From Desarmillaria ectypa (taxonomy: Eukaryota; Basidiomycota; Agaricomycetes; Agaricales; Physalacriaceae), in contig JAUDYN010000007.1 in NCBI GenBank assembly GCA_030407005.1, positions 2,356,001-2,420,000 of the forward strand: DNA of 64,000 nt. The letters run 5' to 3'. Under the pieces are notes generated by a model. The model searched no databases. It was not told the origin of the DNA and saw nothing but the letters and a program-made list of their open reading frames with translations. A program made the position numbers and the translations under genes. This document shows positions 34,647-47,266 of this stretch, piece after piece. Within the stretch, counting starts at the first letter, position 1. Every line of letters begins with the position of its first letter.

Positions 34647-35930
34647 TCAATTCAATGCAATCTCCAAGACCCCACTGTTCCTCAACTTCGGAATATCCAA
34701 TCCTTTCTCCAGCGTAGTGCTCCAGACACCTTCAAAACTAACGGACACCCTTTTAAGTGTGCCACGCCAGTTCTCCCGCGTCGCCGCTTCATCGAATTTG
34801 TTCCACGCGCATCCAAGGTACTTTGCCGCGTCGTTGATACGTTCCCCCTCAGATTCCCCGAACAGGAGGATATCCTCAATGGGCGCGGATGAAGGAATGG
34901 TATCGAGCACCATTGCTACCCAGTGGACAAAGTCCAACCCAGGAGTCTCCCGTCCTATAAAGTGGGTGTTCATGCTAAATTCGACGGAGCAAAGGCGGGC
35001 GTTATGCGTAAGATGAATAATGTGCGGATGTGAGGGGATATACGCCGCTATGAGTCACTGATCTATCATAGACAGGGCATAATCTCACCTTGGTCAAGTG
35101 GAGTGAAGGATAGCTGCTCGAGATTTGGAGAGACTTTGAGTAGCTTGTCAACTTCACATTGGAACGATGGGTTAGGAAATGTCTTCTCTGAGACTGGGAG
35201 GAAAGGTGCTAGACTAAGCTGGGTCAGGCGGGGAAGTGTCGATGGGGAAACGTGGACCTATTATCCAGCGCAAGTGGTCTTGTAGGTACGGCAGGAACAT
35301 TCGCAGAGATAGCTCATTGACTGAAGCGCGAACTGTCGACACGTATGTCTGGTCGAACTTCGGGCGGGAATGATATACATTCAGCAACTTGAGTGACGGT
35401 GTAACAGAAAACAAGGAGATGGGATACCCGTCACACCCTATAAACGTGATAGTGTGGAGCCTGGGGAACTTTACTATGCGTGCAAATGCGCTTTGTAGCT
35501 CCGCAGACATCCTATCCCATTTAAGGAGATTGTCCTCATAGAGATTGTGACTTTCAATGAGAATGCTCCGTAAATTGGTGAGGCTCAGGAGAGCCTGGGG
35601 TAACTGAGGCTCATCGTACATCCATCCATAGCCACGTTCTGTCGTCCTATCAAAAGCCGGTCCGCTCCGTAAGACGATTTCGCCCACGTATTTCGCGATA
35701 CCGGGTGAAATCGCGGCGAAGCGGCGGAATTTTCTGGCGACAGCGGTACTGGAGCAATGCTCTATGCCGTTATGTGGGCGGTCGATGATAATGTTCTTGA
35801 ATATGTGAGTGTATGCTGCGTCTCTGAGTGTCCTATGGGTCTGGGAAAGAGCGATACAAGAGGAAAGGTCATCATGGAGGTGGTCGACAATGATGTCGAG
35901 GATCTCTTGGGCAAATAAAGGGGTGCACAT
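34647..35930 (-). CDS. F-box-like protein with leucine-rich C-terminal half
   Basis: The start MCTPLFAQEILDIIVDHLHD at 35930 opens directly into an F-box-like helix pair (SSCIALSQTHRTLRDAAYTH). Leucine-rich strand/helix units follow (LPQALLSLTNLRSILIESHN, FPRLHTITFIGCDG). A 49-nt intron (35209-35257) with a CTGAC branch site resolves an apparent frame break after LRWII. A second intron lies near 35050-35094. The last exon contains FVHWVAMVLDTIPSSAPIED and stops at 34647. It probably acts as a substrate adaptor of an SCF ubiquitin ligase, an inference from the motif. It is unrelated in detail to the tandem pair at 11-15 kb. Confidence 0.7.
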
Positions 35931-37458
35931 GCATGGTGAGGACCAGCAGCCGTATCTTTTATGATGGGAATGAACTTGCGTAAAGAGCAGTATTTTGGTC
36001 TATCTCGCATCTCGACATATGTCAATCTCAGTGATTGTGGTGTGATCGTCGATAGAGCTCCGTCTGTGAATGATTTGAAAGATTGATGTGCCGCTCGAAT
36101 GATATTGGCGTAGTCCGTCACAACGAGTAGGAACAAGGGAAAGAGCGAGAAGGACAAGCACAACGCGAGTTCTTCAGCAGGAAAACAGTCCCAATTGACC
36201 CTGCCAACCTCTTCAGATTCACAATGTTCTTGATGTCCTGATAAGGCAAGTTAATGATGTTCTGATGTCGTATGTTGGCAGAAATGCAGTCGCTGGTAAT
36301 GATTTGTGTCGCCCTTCCTCTGCTTGGATTGTTCCTGCAAACTCAGCTGAGATTCCAAACCAGGAGGGGATTAAACTCACGCCGTATTGCTTCCGCTAAG
36401 TTCCTATCAACTCGTAGGTTGGTAGCCCGGAAAACATGCCCATTCATCACCTGGATACTGAAGATTTCCAGTTCCTTGGTCCGTAACCACTCCCGTTTCC
36501 TGTGAATACGATCTCGGTGAGAAGTCGAGCATTTCCGAAAAGTCTGCTGCATCAGAAAGACATTGGCAACTGAAACACGATCAATTCTACAAGGACCTAG
36601 TCGAATCTCTCAGAGATGAGCTCGGTTGCAGAGCCATTAACATCATTGCAAGCTCTTGACATTATCAGGAAACACCATTTCCGGTTTATATCGAAAAGAA
36701 TGAAGAACATTATCGTCGCCAATTGGCTGCCCAAGAATACAAGATCCGAGTAATCACGGTCATTCCTCACCAAGGTGATTTGGAAGGCCGGCTGACCAGT
36801 AAAGTTGGTGAAATCCCACGTGGGCTAATTAATGATCGTATAATGCTACTATGATGTAGGACGTCCTGCTTTCCTATCATCCCTTCTTTGCTGAAGCTAT
36901 TTCTTGTTAAGTGTAAAGCGAAAGTACAAAAGAAATACCTCGTACCCAAGCAGCCTTGCAATCCCTATATGCTTGAAAATAGGCCTGACATGCATCTCGG
37001 TCATAGTCATTGCGACTAAGGCAGCTCAAAGAGGCTTTTGAGGCAGCTTCACATGGACTAAGCACCTATATTAGACACAAATGTTATGCGCGCAAGACAC
37101 GAATACGCGCTCAATAAATTTTGAAGGTGCATGGCGTCCCTAGCAGAGTCAGAGAAAACAGAGATTGGCGAGTCGATGGAACCTACCTGGAACTGCTCTC
37201 TGTAGTTCAAAGGCTTTGCATTATCCTGTGGTGCAGGAATTTCTTCTTTTGCCATGCTACGAGAATGAGAGCATGTAATGGTTCAAGACAACAAGTTCCG
37301 GCTTTTGCCGACATTGTTTTGAATATAATATTATCAAGCTAAATAATCCTGCTCAACTCCGATATTCCTTCCTCATCGCCTTCAATGAAATAGCAAATTT
37401 CAATGCTGTTGGAGAACTGTCAAAAGCAATCCGAAAACAAGTGCCTGCAGCGTACAAT
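35931..37458. other. Intergenic region with coding-like remnants
   Basis: On the plus strand around 36490-36770 there is a coding-like frame (KSAASERHWQLKHDQFYKDL, then after an in-frame TGA YIEKNEEHYRRQLAAQEYKI). It has no recognisable family and no clear start. This is possibly a decayed gene. Nothing else is supported. Confidence 0.3.
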
Positions 37459-37746
37459 CTAATCCATGGTGACACCCTTCGCTCTGAGTTCGTTTTTGGC
37501 TTGCGATATCTCAGTCATGAGCTCCGTATATGCTTCTGGGCAATCCCTAAACGTCCACAACCCCCATCCCAACGACCACAGCGAATACGACCCAAACGAC
37601 ACCAACAGCCACCACGGAACCATGGGAATAATCTCCTGCACTACTGCGTCGTCGACAAAGGGAACTGAGAAGAACTGGAGCATGACGAGAAGATAGAGTG
37701 CGACTGAAATCAAAGAAAAAATGGCGACACGGTGTGCTCGCGCCAT
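37459..37746 (-). CDS. DPM3: Dolichol-phosphate mannosyltransferase subunit 3 (DPM3)
   Basis: A 95-residue intronless gene. Two N-terminal membrane helices (VAIFSLISVALYLLVMLQFF and IIPMVPWWLLVSFGSYSL) are followed by a short cytosolic helix with FRDCPEAYTELMTEISQAK, the family's hallmark that holds the catalytic Dpm1 at the ER membrane. The complex makes dolichol-phosphate-mannose for N-glycosylation, O-mannosylation and GPI anchors. The length is normal for the family. It is divergent from FIS1, with 115 bp between start codons. Confidence 0.92.
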   Translation of the reverse strand: MARAHRVAIFSLISVALYLLVMLQFFSVPFVDDAVVQEIIPMVPWWLLVSFGSYSLWSLGWGLWTFRDCPEAYTELMTEISQAKNELRAKGVTMD

Positions 37747-37861
37747 GGCAAAAACAGAATTGCTGCTGAGGGCTTGCTTATTAGGCGTCGTGGCGGATCG
37801 AGAGAGCTTTTTTAGGACTCAGCTGCACAGCCACGCCTCTACGTCTTATCCGCTATATACC

Positions 37862-38535
37862 ATGTCTACAGATCTGCCATATGCCGCCGACGCTGAAGTG
37901 TCTCTATCCTACGACGAGCTCGAGGTCTGTATGCTCCCAAAGTTTCCTGAAATACTTTCGTCTCACCTGCCACTCAGGTCCTCAAGTTACAATACGAAAA
38001 GGAACTAACACAAGCTCATGTCACCGTACAGACGAAATTTAACTATGCGTGGGGACTGGTGAAGAGTCCAATGCGAGAGCACCAGGTGGAAGGCGTCCGA
38101 CTGCTGCAAGGTGCGTTGCTCTGCTTGACCTTCCCTCAATGTTGTTACTGAAGTCGGTCAGACCTGTACCGCGCGGAACCTACACGACGCAGGGAATGCC
38201 TGTACTATCTCGCCCTTGGCCACTACAAGATGGGAAATTTTGATGAAGCTCGCAGGTTCAACGGTGCGCTCAATCTTTGAACAGCCATGTAGCCGTCTCA
38301 TCTGGCATGTAGGTCTACTATTAGAGAAGGAGCCCACGAATATGCAGGCTCTCAGCCTTTCCCAGCTCATCGAAAAGGGCGTTGCTCGTGGTATGCCTTT
38401 TGTCCTTTTGTCCGATTTCTTCCGGTCCTCATTATCCGCGCAGAGGGATACATCGGAATGGCGCTCGTTGGTGGCGCTGCAGCTGTCGGAACAATTCTCC
38501 TGGCAGGTCTCATACGGCGAGCAACACGCAAATAA
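37862..38535 (+). CDS. FIS1: Mitochondrial fission protein FIS1
   Basis: Tail-anchored outer-membrane adaptor of mitochondrial and peroxisomal division. The start [20 protein letters not shown] is at 37862. The TPR-like cytosolic domain continues with [20 protein letters not shown] and GVRLLQ, then [40 protein letters not shown] and the C-terminal anchor [20 protein letters not shown] followed by RRATRK, which targets mitochondria. Introns lie near 37928-37978, 38111-38161, 38260-38311 and 38393-38445. The protein is complete. Confidence 0.95.
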
Positions 38536-38976
38536 CTGCTCCGTATTCTGGTTGCTAACGCACTCCGCCCTCTCTCTCTACATGCTATGCCATTTTATAA
38601 TGTTCCTGCCACGATTAACGTCCTTCGAAACAATGAATTAATCCTCCCACCTCTCAATGGCGCCTTACTTTAATATTATGTGATTTTTCTGGAGACAGTC
38701 ACGGCTAGTCGTTGATATTGTGCAATCCTTTGTATTCTAGCATCCATATACGAATAAAGTCAACCTGACCATGTAGATTGCAGAGCAAAACTGTTGATTG
38801 AGTTCCAAAATAATTTAGTGTGCGACAAGATGGCGGTGTACACATAATAGTTAACGTGCAAAGTCAGTCAGGTCTACTTGTATATGCTGTGATATCCATC
38901 CTTGATCATTCGGTATATGTTACTTGCTGCGACAAAATATGAGAGTAGAAGAAGAAATATGGCACATATAGCACGG
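38536..38976. other. Convergent 3' flanks of FIS1 and the M50B-like gene
   Basis: AT-rich spacer, with no coding signal or repeat noticed. Confidence 0.45.
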
Positions 38977-40254
38977 CTATGTAGGCAGGAATTTTGCTGT
39001 AAGATGCTTATCAGTCATGCAAAGTGAGAAAGAACGCATGCTCACCAGCTTCGTCATACATCTGAGTCGACGTACGCTAACGAGGCATTGTCAATGACAC
39101 CGCAATGTACCTCTCAGAATGAAAAGATCACACCTTGAACACCAGTATTCCCAACACGGCAACTCCGGCAAGGACTAGCGCTTCAAAAAAAATCCAGAAC
39201 GTCGCCCATACTATATAGTATACGTAAAGCAAAGCAAAAAAAAATCCAAATAACGCACTATGGGGCTGTATCCGGGGGAATAGAATAGAGAACTGTGTCG
39301 CATCCGAGTCGTTAGTTTTGTGAAAGAAGCGGTCGTCCGCAACATCCCCTGTAATCGGATCAATGAAACACGCAACATGCAAGAGGTGATTAGACGTACA
39401 CACGGCATAAAAAATGCTAGTGGTCGAACATTAGAAGAGCCGACAGAATCAAAAACCACGCACTTCATGATACCAACAAACAGGCAATACCAACGTAGAG
39501 CTGATGCATGGTCAATAAACCAAAATCCGATGAGCAACGCCTCGTAGAGTATCGTTAATAATATAGTACTGAAGGGCGCTAAGCATCGGCATTGTAAACA
39601 TGAATGAGACGCACAATTTATCGCGAACGAGTTTCAGAGGCATGATCATACCGATGCCCAAGACAAAACTCATGATTTTTGCAACGAGGATGTCCCAGCC
39701 GGCCAGCACGAACAGGCCACCAAACAGCGTCGAGCCAATATATCCAGCAGCAAGTATAAAGGCAGGGCGCCCTCCTTCCACGATCGTTGCACCTCCGACA
39801 TGTGGATCAATCGTGATTCGTAATATTCGTCCACCCGTTAATATAGCCTGGTATGATGAGCACACGAACACGAGGTCCAAACGCAAGCTGACGCACGATT
39901 ATAATATGACACAACTCATGCCATCCAATCGTGAACAGCTTCAAGGGATTGATACAGTTTCGTATCCCTGGGACGTTCCAGAATCCGAAAATAACGACAG
40001 CCATCGAGATCGTCTGTGATTTGGTGAGGATCCTTAGTTATTCGAAGAATAAGGAATATGGTTCACGCACTACGTATAGTACAACAATCTGGGGTGAGAA
40101 GCCAGTAAGACCATGAGTGGATAATCAGAGTGAGCAGCACGCCACGCACCTGGTCACTCGACGGTGTGACTGCCGACGTCGCAGTCGCTGAAGCACTGGC
40201 TGTCGGAGACGCCAGCGGTGGTCGAGTCGCCACAGTTATCGATGTTGTGGCCAT
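38977..40254 (-). CDS. M50B-like membrane peptidase
   Basis: The start is at 40254, with an N-terminal Ser/Thr/Ala-rich tail (SPTASASATATSAVTPSSDQ). The core carries LKLFTIGWHELCHIIIV, where HELCH is the HExxH zinc-protease motif. The family's downstream block follows: RITIDPHVGGATIVEGGRPA, then AGYIGSTLFGGLFVLAGWD and several further helices (GFWFIDHASALRWYCLFVGI, VWATFWIFFEALVLAG). The proposed end, AKFLPT after RTSTQMYDEA, uses two small 3' exons and stops at 38977; a simpler stop at 39128 is possible. Related fungal and plant proteins are annotated as M50B-like; substrates are unknown. About eight exons. Confidence 0.8.
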
Positions 40255-40618
40255 GGTAGTCCTCTCGTTGTCGTCGTCGTCGAAGGAAGACACAGTACAA
40301 CAAATGTTCACAACAATATGAAAACCCCACCCAGATGCGTGGTACTTATATAAACAGTCCTGTGATGTTTGAGTGCACCTCCGGATCAGGCAGCGAGTCC
40401 ACGAAAGTACAGCTCTGCAGTCCAACCGCCTCGTGTCGTCCGTGCGTTCTTCCGTTCAGAATCTGCGATCGATGTGACCGTCACACGGCCGTCACTCGAC
40501 GCGTCGATCACGTGTGGATGGAAAGCTATTTAAATGACCAAGTTCACATATTCCGTCTTGCCTTTCAACTCTCATCTCCGGAGCTTGGAGACTGCACAAC
40601 CGAAGCGTATCTTAATAA
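40255..40618. promoter_or_regulatory. Divergent promoter region between the M50B-like gene and histone H2A
   Basis: 364 bp between two divergent start codons. A palindromic-looking GC-rich patch with repeated cgatc/gtcac-type words lies near 40465-40515. A TATA-like tatttaaatg sits at about 40526-40535. Motif function is inferred only from position. Confidence 0.35.
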
Positions 40619-41258
40619 ATGGTAAGTAAGGCTTGAAATCCAACCGCTCCCTGTCCTAATTTCCGCATTTTAGTTGGGTAAAAGCAACAGGTGCATTCAT
40701 CTTACAAGCAGCTTCAGCAATTATTAACCCTACTTTACTAGCGGAAAGTCAAGAGGAAAAACAGGAAATTTGCTTATTCCTCCAGCGGGCAAGATATTGA
40801 CGCGATCTCATCGCGCTGGACTCCAGTTTCCAGTTTCCAGGCTCTACCGCAAATTGCGGTACAACAATAATGGGAAGAAGATTGTTGCTACCGCTCCTGG
40901 TGCGTTGAAAATTTCCTGCCATATATCTACTCAAATCCGTCCTTCTAAAGTATACCTTGCCGCTGTCATTGAGTATCTCGTAGCGGAAATCGTTGAACTC
41001 GCCGGCAATGCAGCCAAGGACAACAAGAAGCGTCGTATTCTCCCTCTACACCTTCAACTCGCCATCCGAAACGACGACGAGTGAGCACTTGGTCTTTATT
41101 TTTTGTATTCTAGATTCGTTGACCTTCCCATCGATTTTAGATTGCGCCGACTCCTCGATGATGTTTTTATCGCCAAAGGAGGAGTCATACCGCACATTCA
41201 CCCACAACTTCTTCCTCAGACGAGGAAACCGAAACTACCTAAGTCGCAGGAAGTTTGA
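40619..41258 (+). CDS. Divergent histone H2A with C-terminal SQEV
   Basis: Exons are 40619-40621, 40674-40690, 40742-40899, 40951-41080 and 41141-41258, giving 141 residues in frame. The first coding exon is the ATG alone. Recognisable H2A landmarks are [79 protein letters not shown] and the terminal SQEV, the damage-kinase SQ motif of fungal H2A/H2A.X. Differences from the almost invariant H2A core include FPVSRLY for FPVGRVH, an altered loop 1 ([14 protein letters not shown]) and PLHLQ for PRHLQ. The acidic-patch residues appear kept. No H2B partner lies next door, unlike the usual replication-dependent pair. It is probably a variant or fast-evolving paralog. Confidence 0.85.
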
Positions 41259-41865
41259 CTTAGTTTGATTTGTTATCAATTGCTCTTGGTACTTGCTGCG
41301 CTATAACTGGTCATTTAATGTACTTTACTGAATCCCATACCCAAATATTTCTTGTAATCGTACCTATCTATGTTCTATACTTTATTTCTATAAAATACTG
41401 TACGTAACCTTTTCCTAACATACCTTACATTTGAGCTTCTTCACTTCCCGAAAAGACACTGAATTTCCTTCTGACTAGCTTCTCGCGCGTGAAAGGATCA
41501 ACGCGAAACAAAGTCGCTTCGATTGGAAGGGTTGATGATTGCCATGGAACCATATTTCTGTACGTGTTCAAGTATTTTATGAGATCGCTGAGAGTTCGTC
41601 AAGAATCACTTTTCCCAGTACCCAAGGCAGGGCGCGACTTGGGTGTCCTGTGTTGAGGGGTTTGTGACCACAGGATTAATGTCGCGCACAACAAAGAGGC
41701 TGCGTATTAATCCAAGCACCAACAGTCTCGACGCGACAGTGAAGCCTTGCTCGATTTTCGCAACATGAAAAGGACGTTACATCCCTCCTTCATGTACAAA
41801 ATCCAAATCCTTAATTTATCCACTGATGCACACAAAGATGCATGATACATGATACATTTGTCCGT
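41259..41865. other. Convergent 3' flanks of H2A and PEX19
   Basis: AT-rich spacer of about 600 bp without a coding signal. A short direct repeat catgatacat occurs near 41841-41856. Confidence 0.45.
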
Positions 41866-43057
41866 TTACATCACCACACACCCTTCTCCCATCTGCGGCA
41901 AACCATCAGGGCCGAGTCCAAGTCCTGGAGGAAGCGGGCCCATGATGCTCTCCGGCGGAGCGCCATATGATTGCATCTAAGAGACTGTCAGCGGAAAAGC
42001 AATAAAGACACCAGAAGAGTCTACCTCGCTCATGAGATCCACGACCTTCTTCGTATCAGCTGCATTGTTATCGTCATACCCAGGAGCCTCGAACACTGCT
42101 ACAATTTTCTGGACACAAGTCATCTGAGTCTGGTATCGTTGCTTGTCTTCAGTAGTTAGATCTGCAGGGGGGTTTGCAAGGAAACCGGGGAACTTGGTGG
42201 GTTTGAGTCACGGACATGAATAAGAGAAGATGAATAATTACCTTATCGCTCAGGTCCTTTAAAGGCTCGTAGAGCACTTCCTTGCTCATCAGCTGGCCCA
42301 TCATCTTCTCAAAGAACCCATCAATAGAGTCCTCGCTCGCGTCGAGCCCGCCGTTCTCTCCCATTCCCAGATCCTTCAGTAAAGCTTCTATGCTAGCCAT
42401 TTCCGGATCTGAAGTCGACGTGGAACCCTCAGCCTGGAAAAATTAGAGTCGAGAATAAACAAGGAGCGGTAACGCACCTTCAAATCCGACTCGCTCTGTT
42501 TAAGCTTGTTCATTGTCTGCTTGATCTTAGACTGAAAGTCACCACTGCTGCCTGTATCCTTGGGCTTATAGTCCGGGCCCATCATCTGCTGGATATCTTC
42601 GCCTCCCTCGCCATTCATGCCCTCGACTAGCATAGCTTCCCATGCAGCCTTCAACAATCGGGTCCGCTCTTCTTCCGTGTCATCCTGAGACTCGGAATGG
42701 CCCGCCTCTGTCTGGAGCTCCTTCATTAGGTTCTCCATCCCCTTTGCGAGCTCGCGCGTAAATTCTGCCGTGAGCTCATCCTCGTCAACGTCTTCCGCCA
42801 TCGAGCTTAGTGCCGTCTTTGTTGACCCTGGGATAGACTTTGGTGGGAGATCCACGAGCGTGTTCGTACGTGGCCGTCCGGAGAACGATGTCGTTGCTGT
42901 CGGTGGTGGAGGCGGGGGCGCTGTGTTGAATTGGGATAGTACATCTACAAAACCTGTTTAGTGAGGTTCATAGGGATAATACGACAGAATTCGTACCGTC
43001 AAACTCGTCGAAATCCTCTTCGGCGTCCTGAACAGTTCCTTTTTTTGGCTCAGACAT
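41866..43057 (-). CDS. PEX19: Peroxisomal membrane protein receptor PEX19
   Basis: Cytosolic chaperone and import receptor that delivers peroxisomal membrane proteins to Pex3. The start MSEPKKGTVQDAEEDFDEF is at 43057. A disordered, acidic N-terminal half is followed by FTRELAKGMENLMKELQTEA and MASIEALLKDLGMGENG, the family's helical cargo-binding region DGFFEKMMGQLMSKEVLYEP, then CVQKIVAVFEAPGYDDN and VVDLMSEMQSYGAPPESIMG. The protein ends GEGCVVM, a CaaX box for farnesylation, as known for Pex19. Introns of about 50 nt; the stop is at 41866. The protein is complete. Confidence 0.94.
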
Positions 43058-43581
43058 TGTGGCGCTTTACAAGAGCAGTCAGAGTCCTTGTCGATAATCC
43101 TTATCAGAACAGATCAAGATGTAAGGTCATGATATGATATATGATACTTACAGTCAGTGGACTTGGAAGACTGCTAAGGGTTACAGGTCCCCTACGATGA
43201 GCAAGCGTCAATGTAGGAGACCTGTAAAGCTGAGTTTGAATTCATAGGCGACCCGGGTCCCAAATTTGAAGGTCAGTCAAGCAGCGCCTTCATTCCATCA
43301 CCGCGTCGAAAACGGTGTGGAAAATATAACATTGTACTTACAATACATTCTTGCGTTTCCATTTCCATCTCATATTTTGCAATGATATTCGGTGACCTTC
43401 CGCTGAGAGAGCCTCTCATCAGAATTGAACCATTTCTTCGCAACCCTGAATATGACTTCTGTGGCGGTAACTTCATTTTCTATATTTTCTTTCCCCATCG
43501 TCGTGACATGTAAATGTTCATCTGTTTGCCTATTTATAATATTCAAAGATCTACCAGCATATCAAGTCACCGTTGACGTTT
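43058..43581. other. Spacer upstream of PEX19
   Basis: Promoter side of PEX19 and 3' flank of the unrecognised gene to the right. Short frames only (for example 43476-43273 minus), with no motif. Confidence 0.45.
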
Positions 43582-45980
43582 CTACCAATGTGACCTTTCT
43601 GCGGCCTCCGTTGTCACTGTAATTCGGAAAGCAGTCTGGATGCAAGCCAAAAGTCAAATGTTGAAGGGTGAATTCAGACTATCACCTACCCTGGCGGAAT
43701 CCAAAATACGACAGAGCAAGTGTCTAATCAAATCATTCGCAAATTCCCTGTACGTTTCCTCCGCTCTACCCTGAAGACAAGACGCAAATTCAGTGCGACC
43801 AACATTCAGTGGCCTGTTTTTGAAATACAGCAAAACATCAAAGTATTGAGAAAATAGGAAATTCCAACAACTCTGAGATCAAAATTAGTCAGTAAACAAT
43901 TCTCGTGAAGTATGAGTGTGAGTGAACTGACAATGCGTGCAGGGTTAGAGAATGTAATTTCACCACTTTGTACACAATCCATCCGTATATAGCAATTGGG
44001 CGCATTCGGTGCTGGATCGGATGATGTGTAGTACGATGCCTCTAAGGCGAATTCCGTCGTATTGAGGTCTTAAATAGTATGCCATAAGGTCCTCTTCACA
44101 GCATTCTCCATTGCTGTCTTGTAGCATGAGCTTGGTGGGCTCCAAACCGGACGTCAAGTTGAAATTGAGGTGAGAGAGGTAGGTGTGCATGACAGCAATT
44201 AGCCGTCGCTGAGGCTTCAACGCCACTGTGTTTCATTGGGAAATGAAACGTTACTCCTCATATGCGCTTCGTATGCTCGGGCATCCAATTCTGCTAGCCG
44301 TAGGGTTTCTAATACGACTTTTGTAGAGAGTGTAAGTATTTATAGAAATTGCAGTTTGATGAGCTGCTTATTGGGACAACGCTTGTAGGGAGCTGGAATT
44401 CCGCCAGAGTCACCCCCAAGTAATCGTAATACCCTTCCAGTAGTAGATTCAGCATGACACGCGTCACTATGCAAAAGCAGATGATGATCTCAAAAGTCGT
44501 CTGGACGTCAATAAACGCACTCACCCACCGTCATCATCTGCTGAAAAGCAGCTCTTTCAGACACCGGCCGGCCTTGTGGACTTTTGTTACGCCTATCAAA
44601 ACCGACTTGTCCCCGGGTGTAGAATTTGCCGCTTCGAGCTAAGAGGATATTTATCAGAGAAATCAGGATACCAAGTTTGACCAGACGACGCACGGTTATA
44701 AGTATAGAAAACTGCTTCCTTAAGATCTGTGACCACGCAGTGCACATTGAAGGAGTATCATAGCCGCCTATTCAAGGCCGCAATGGCTGTACAGGAACAA
44801 TGGTTCAAACGACGTCTCGGGTTTAAGAGGTGACGATATACTTACAGACCAGCTTCGCGAAGACCTGAGCTAATATCTGTTGCTGGGTTTGCGAGAGTAC
44901 TCTAATCTTGTACTCAACAACTAAAAGTGCCAGGTTATTGCAGAAACACAGCTGTACTTCAACGGCCCCTTCAGACGATGTATCACTAGGAGGGAGAGGC
45001 TCTCCCGCAGAGCTGACTATGAGGAGGGACCCAGATAGCGCCAGGATCCCTCTTATCATCTGTATAACAGCAGCAGTGAGACCGAGGAAGTGACTACTTG
45101 AAGCGAACATACATAAGAAGCGAGGTGTACATGTTGCACCTCTTTATTATGTCTTGAAGGCAGTTTATATATCTCAAGGGCCAGACGAAGGTCCTGCTGC
45201 ATACTGACAGGAACGGCCCTCGGTAAGCAAACTATAAAACGAACTGGGACGTGTTTGAATTGTTCACAACCTTTGGCTAGGTCTAGGCCAGCAATAGAAG
45301 CGATGTGTTCCCATATTACTTGTCATAGGGATGGGAGAGTCTCCCTCAAATTGTCCAGCAGATTTTGTCCGAAGCCGAAAGTGTCGTCAATAGTGAGGAA
45401 CACTCGAAGATGATTGCTCTTGTCGGCTATCGGAACATCATGCTGGAAAACAGTTTTGTAGAGCTGGTGGAGTTTTTCAACTCCCTCTGTCGATGAGCTA
45501 GGCGTAATAGGAGGGGGAAAAAAACGAAGACAGTTATGGACAAGCGCAAAGAACGAGTTCTTAACCAGATTCTGTGTCTTGGATAACCAACCCACTAGAG
45601 AAGAGTCGATGGAAAAGACTTAGAAGAAGGTGAGACGATCCTGAGGCGATGCGAATCAAGACGTCGCAACATTGGATCTGCAAGAAATGCAAAATTACGC
45701 AAGACATCTCAAAAGGGTAAAAAAAAGGAACATCTCGCTGCTACCTTGCATGAAAAGCCGGTCCAGCCGTCGTGACAGACTTTGTATAAACTGGGAGATT
45801 TTGTTGGACAGCAGATGAGTCTAGATGTTACCTCGATCGTATGCACCCCTAGGACCACGGTTCGATCAAAACTTCCTGTTTTCTGGATGTAGCAAGGGAA
45901 AGCAACATGACGTGTTACATCGGCTCCGAAAATGAAGGTGAAGGCATCAAGAAGGATACGGACATGTACAGATAGATCGC

Positions 45981-45993
<13 letters not shown>
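43582..45993 (-). CDS. Unrecognised multi-exon gene (exon map incomplete)
   Basis: Several minus-strand exons with good coding character are linked by plausible short introns. Near 45993-45740 lies [20 protein letters not shown] and [20 protein letters not shown]. Near 45470-45330 lies [20 protein letters not shown]. Near 45110-44850 lies [20 protein letters not shown]. Near 44700-44640 lies a hydrophobic helix ([20 protein letters not shown]). Near 44060-43950 lies [20 protein letters not shown]. The last two exons are joined in phase 0: [20 protein letters not shown] with [20 protein letters not shown], and a tail ending ERSHW at 43582. No family was recognised. It may be one gene or two adjacent ones, and some junctions are unsolved. 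Expression data would be needed to fix the model. Confidence 0.45.
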
Positions 45994-46891
<898 letters not shown>

Positions 46892-47266
46892 TGTGAACGT
46901 CGACGTCGGCGAGTGGCGGACAATTGTGAAGCTGGTATATATCGTTGATGTGCCAGCGTTTACGTCATGAACTAATGTAACGGTCACGATTCGTATTTCG
47001 CCAACAATACTGCAAGTCCATAAAATATGTCTACTTTGTCTACCTCTACGCTCAGCGCAATACATGATAGGAGAATCAGAGACGATGTGTATATACGTAC
47101 AGTGCTATGAATACAGTATGTGTCCAAACAGAAAGATATGAACTTGGAACTCCTGTAAAACAGAGTAAGTCGTTGTCAATAGAGAGAAAGTAAGGAAATA
47201 TACCAAAGTAGATGGTATCCAACACCGCATAAGCCCAAGGAAATAAAGCCAGGCGCGACTGGCTCT

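Noticed and set aside
35209..35260. Apparent frameshift in the F-box/LRR gene
   Set aside because: A 49-nt intron with a CTGAC branch site (35209-35257) joins LRWII to APFLPVSEK in frame.
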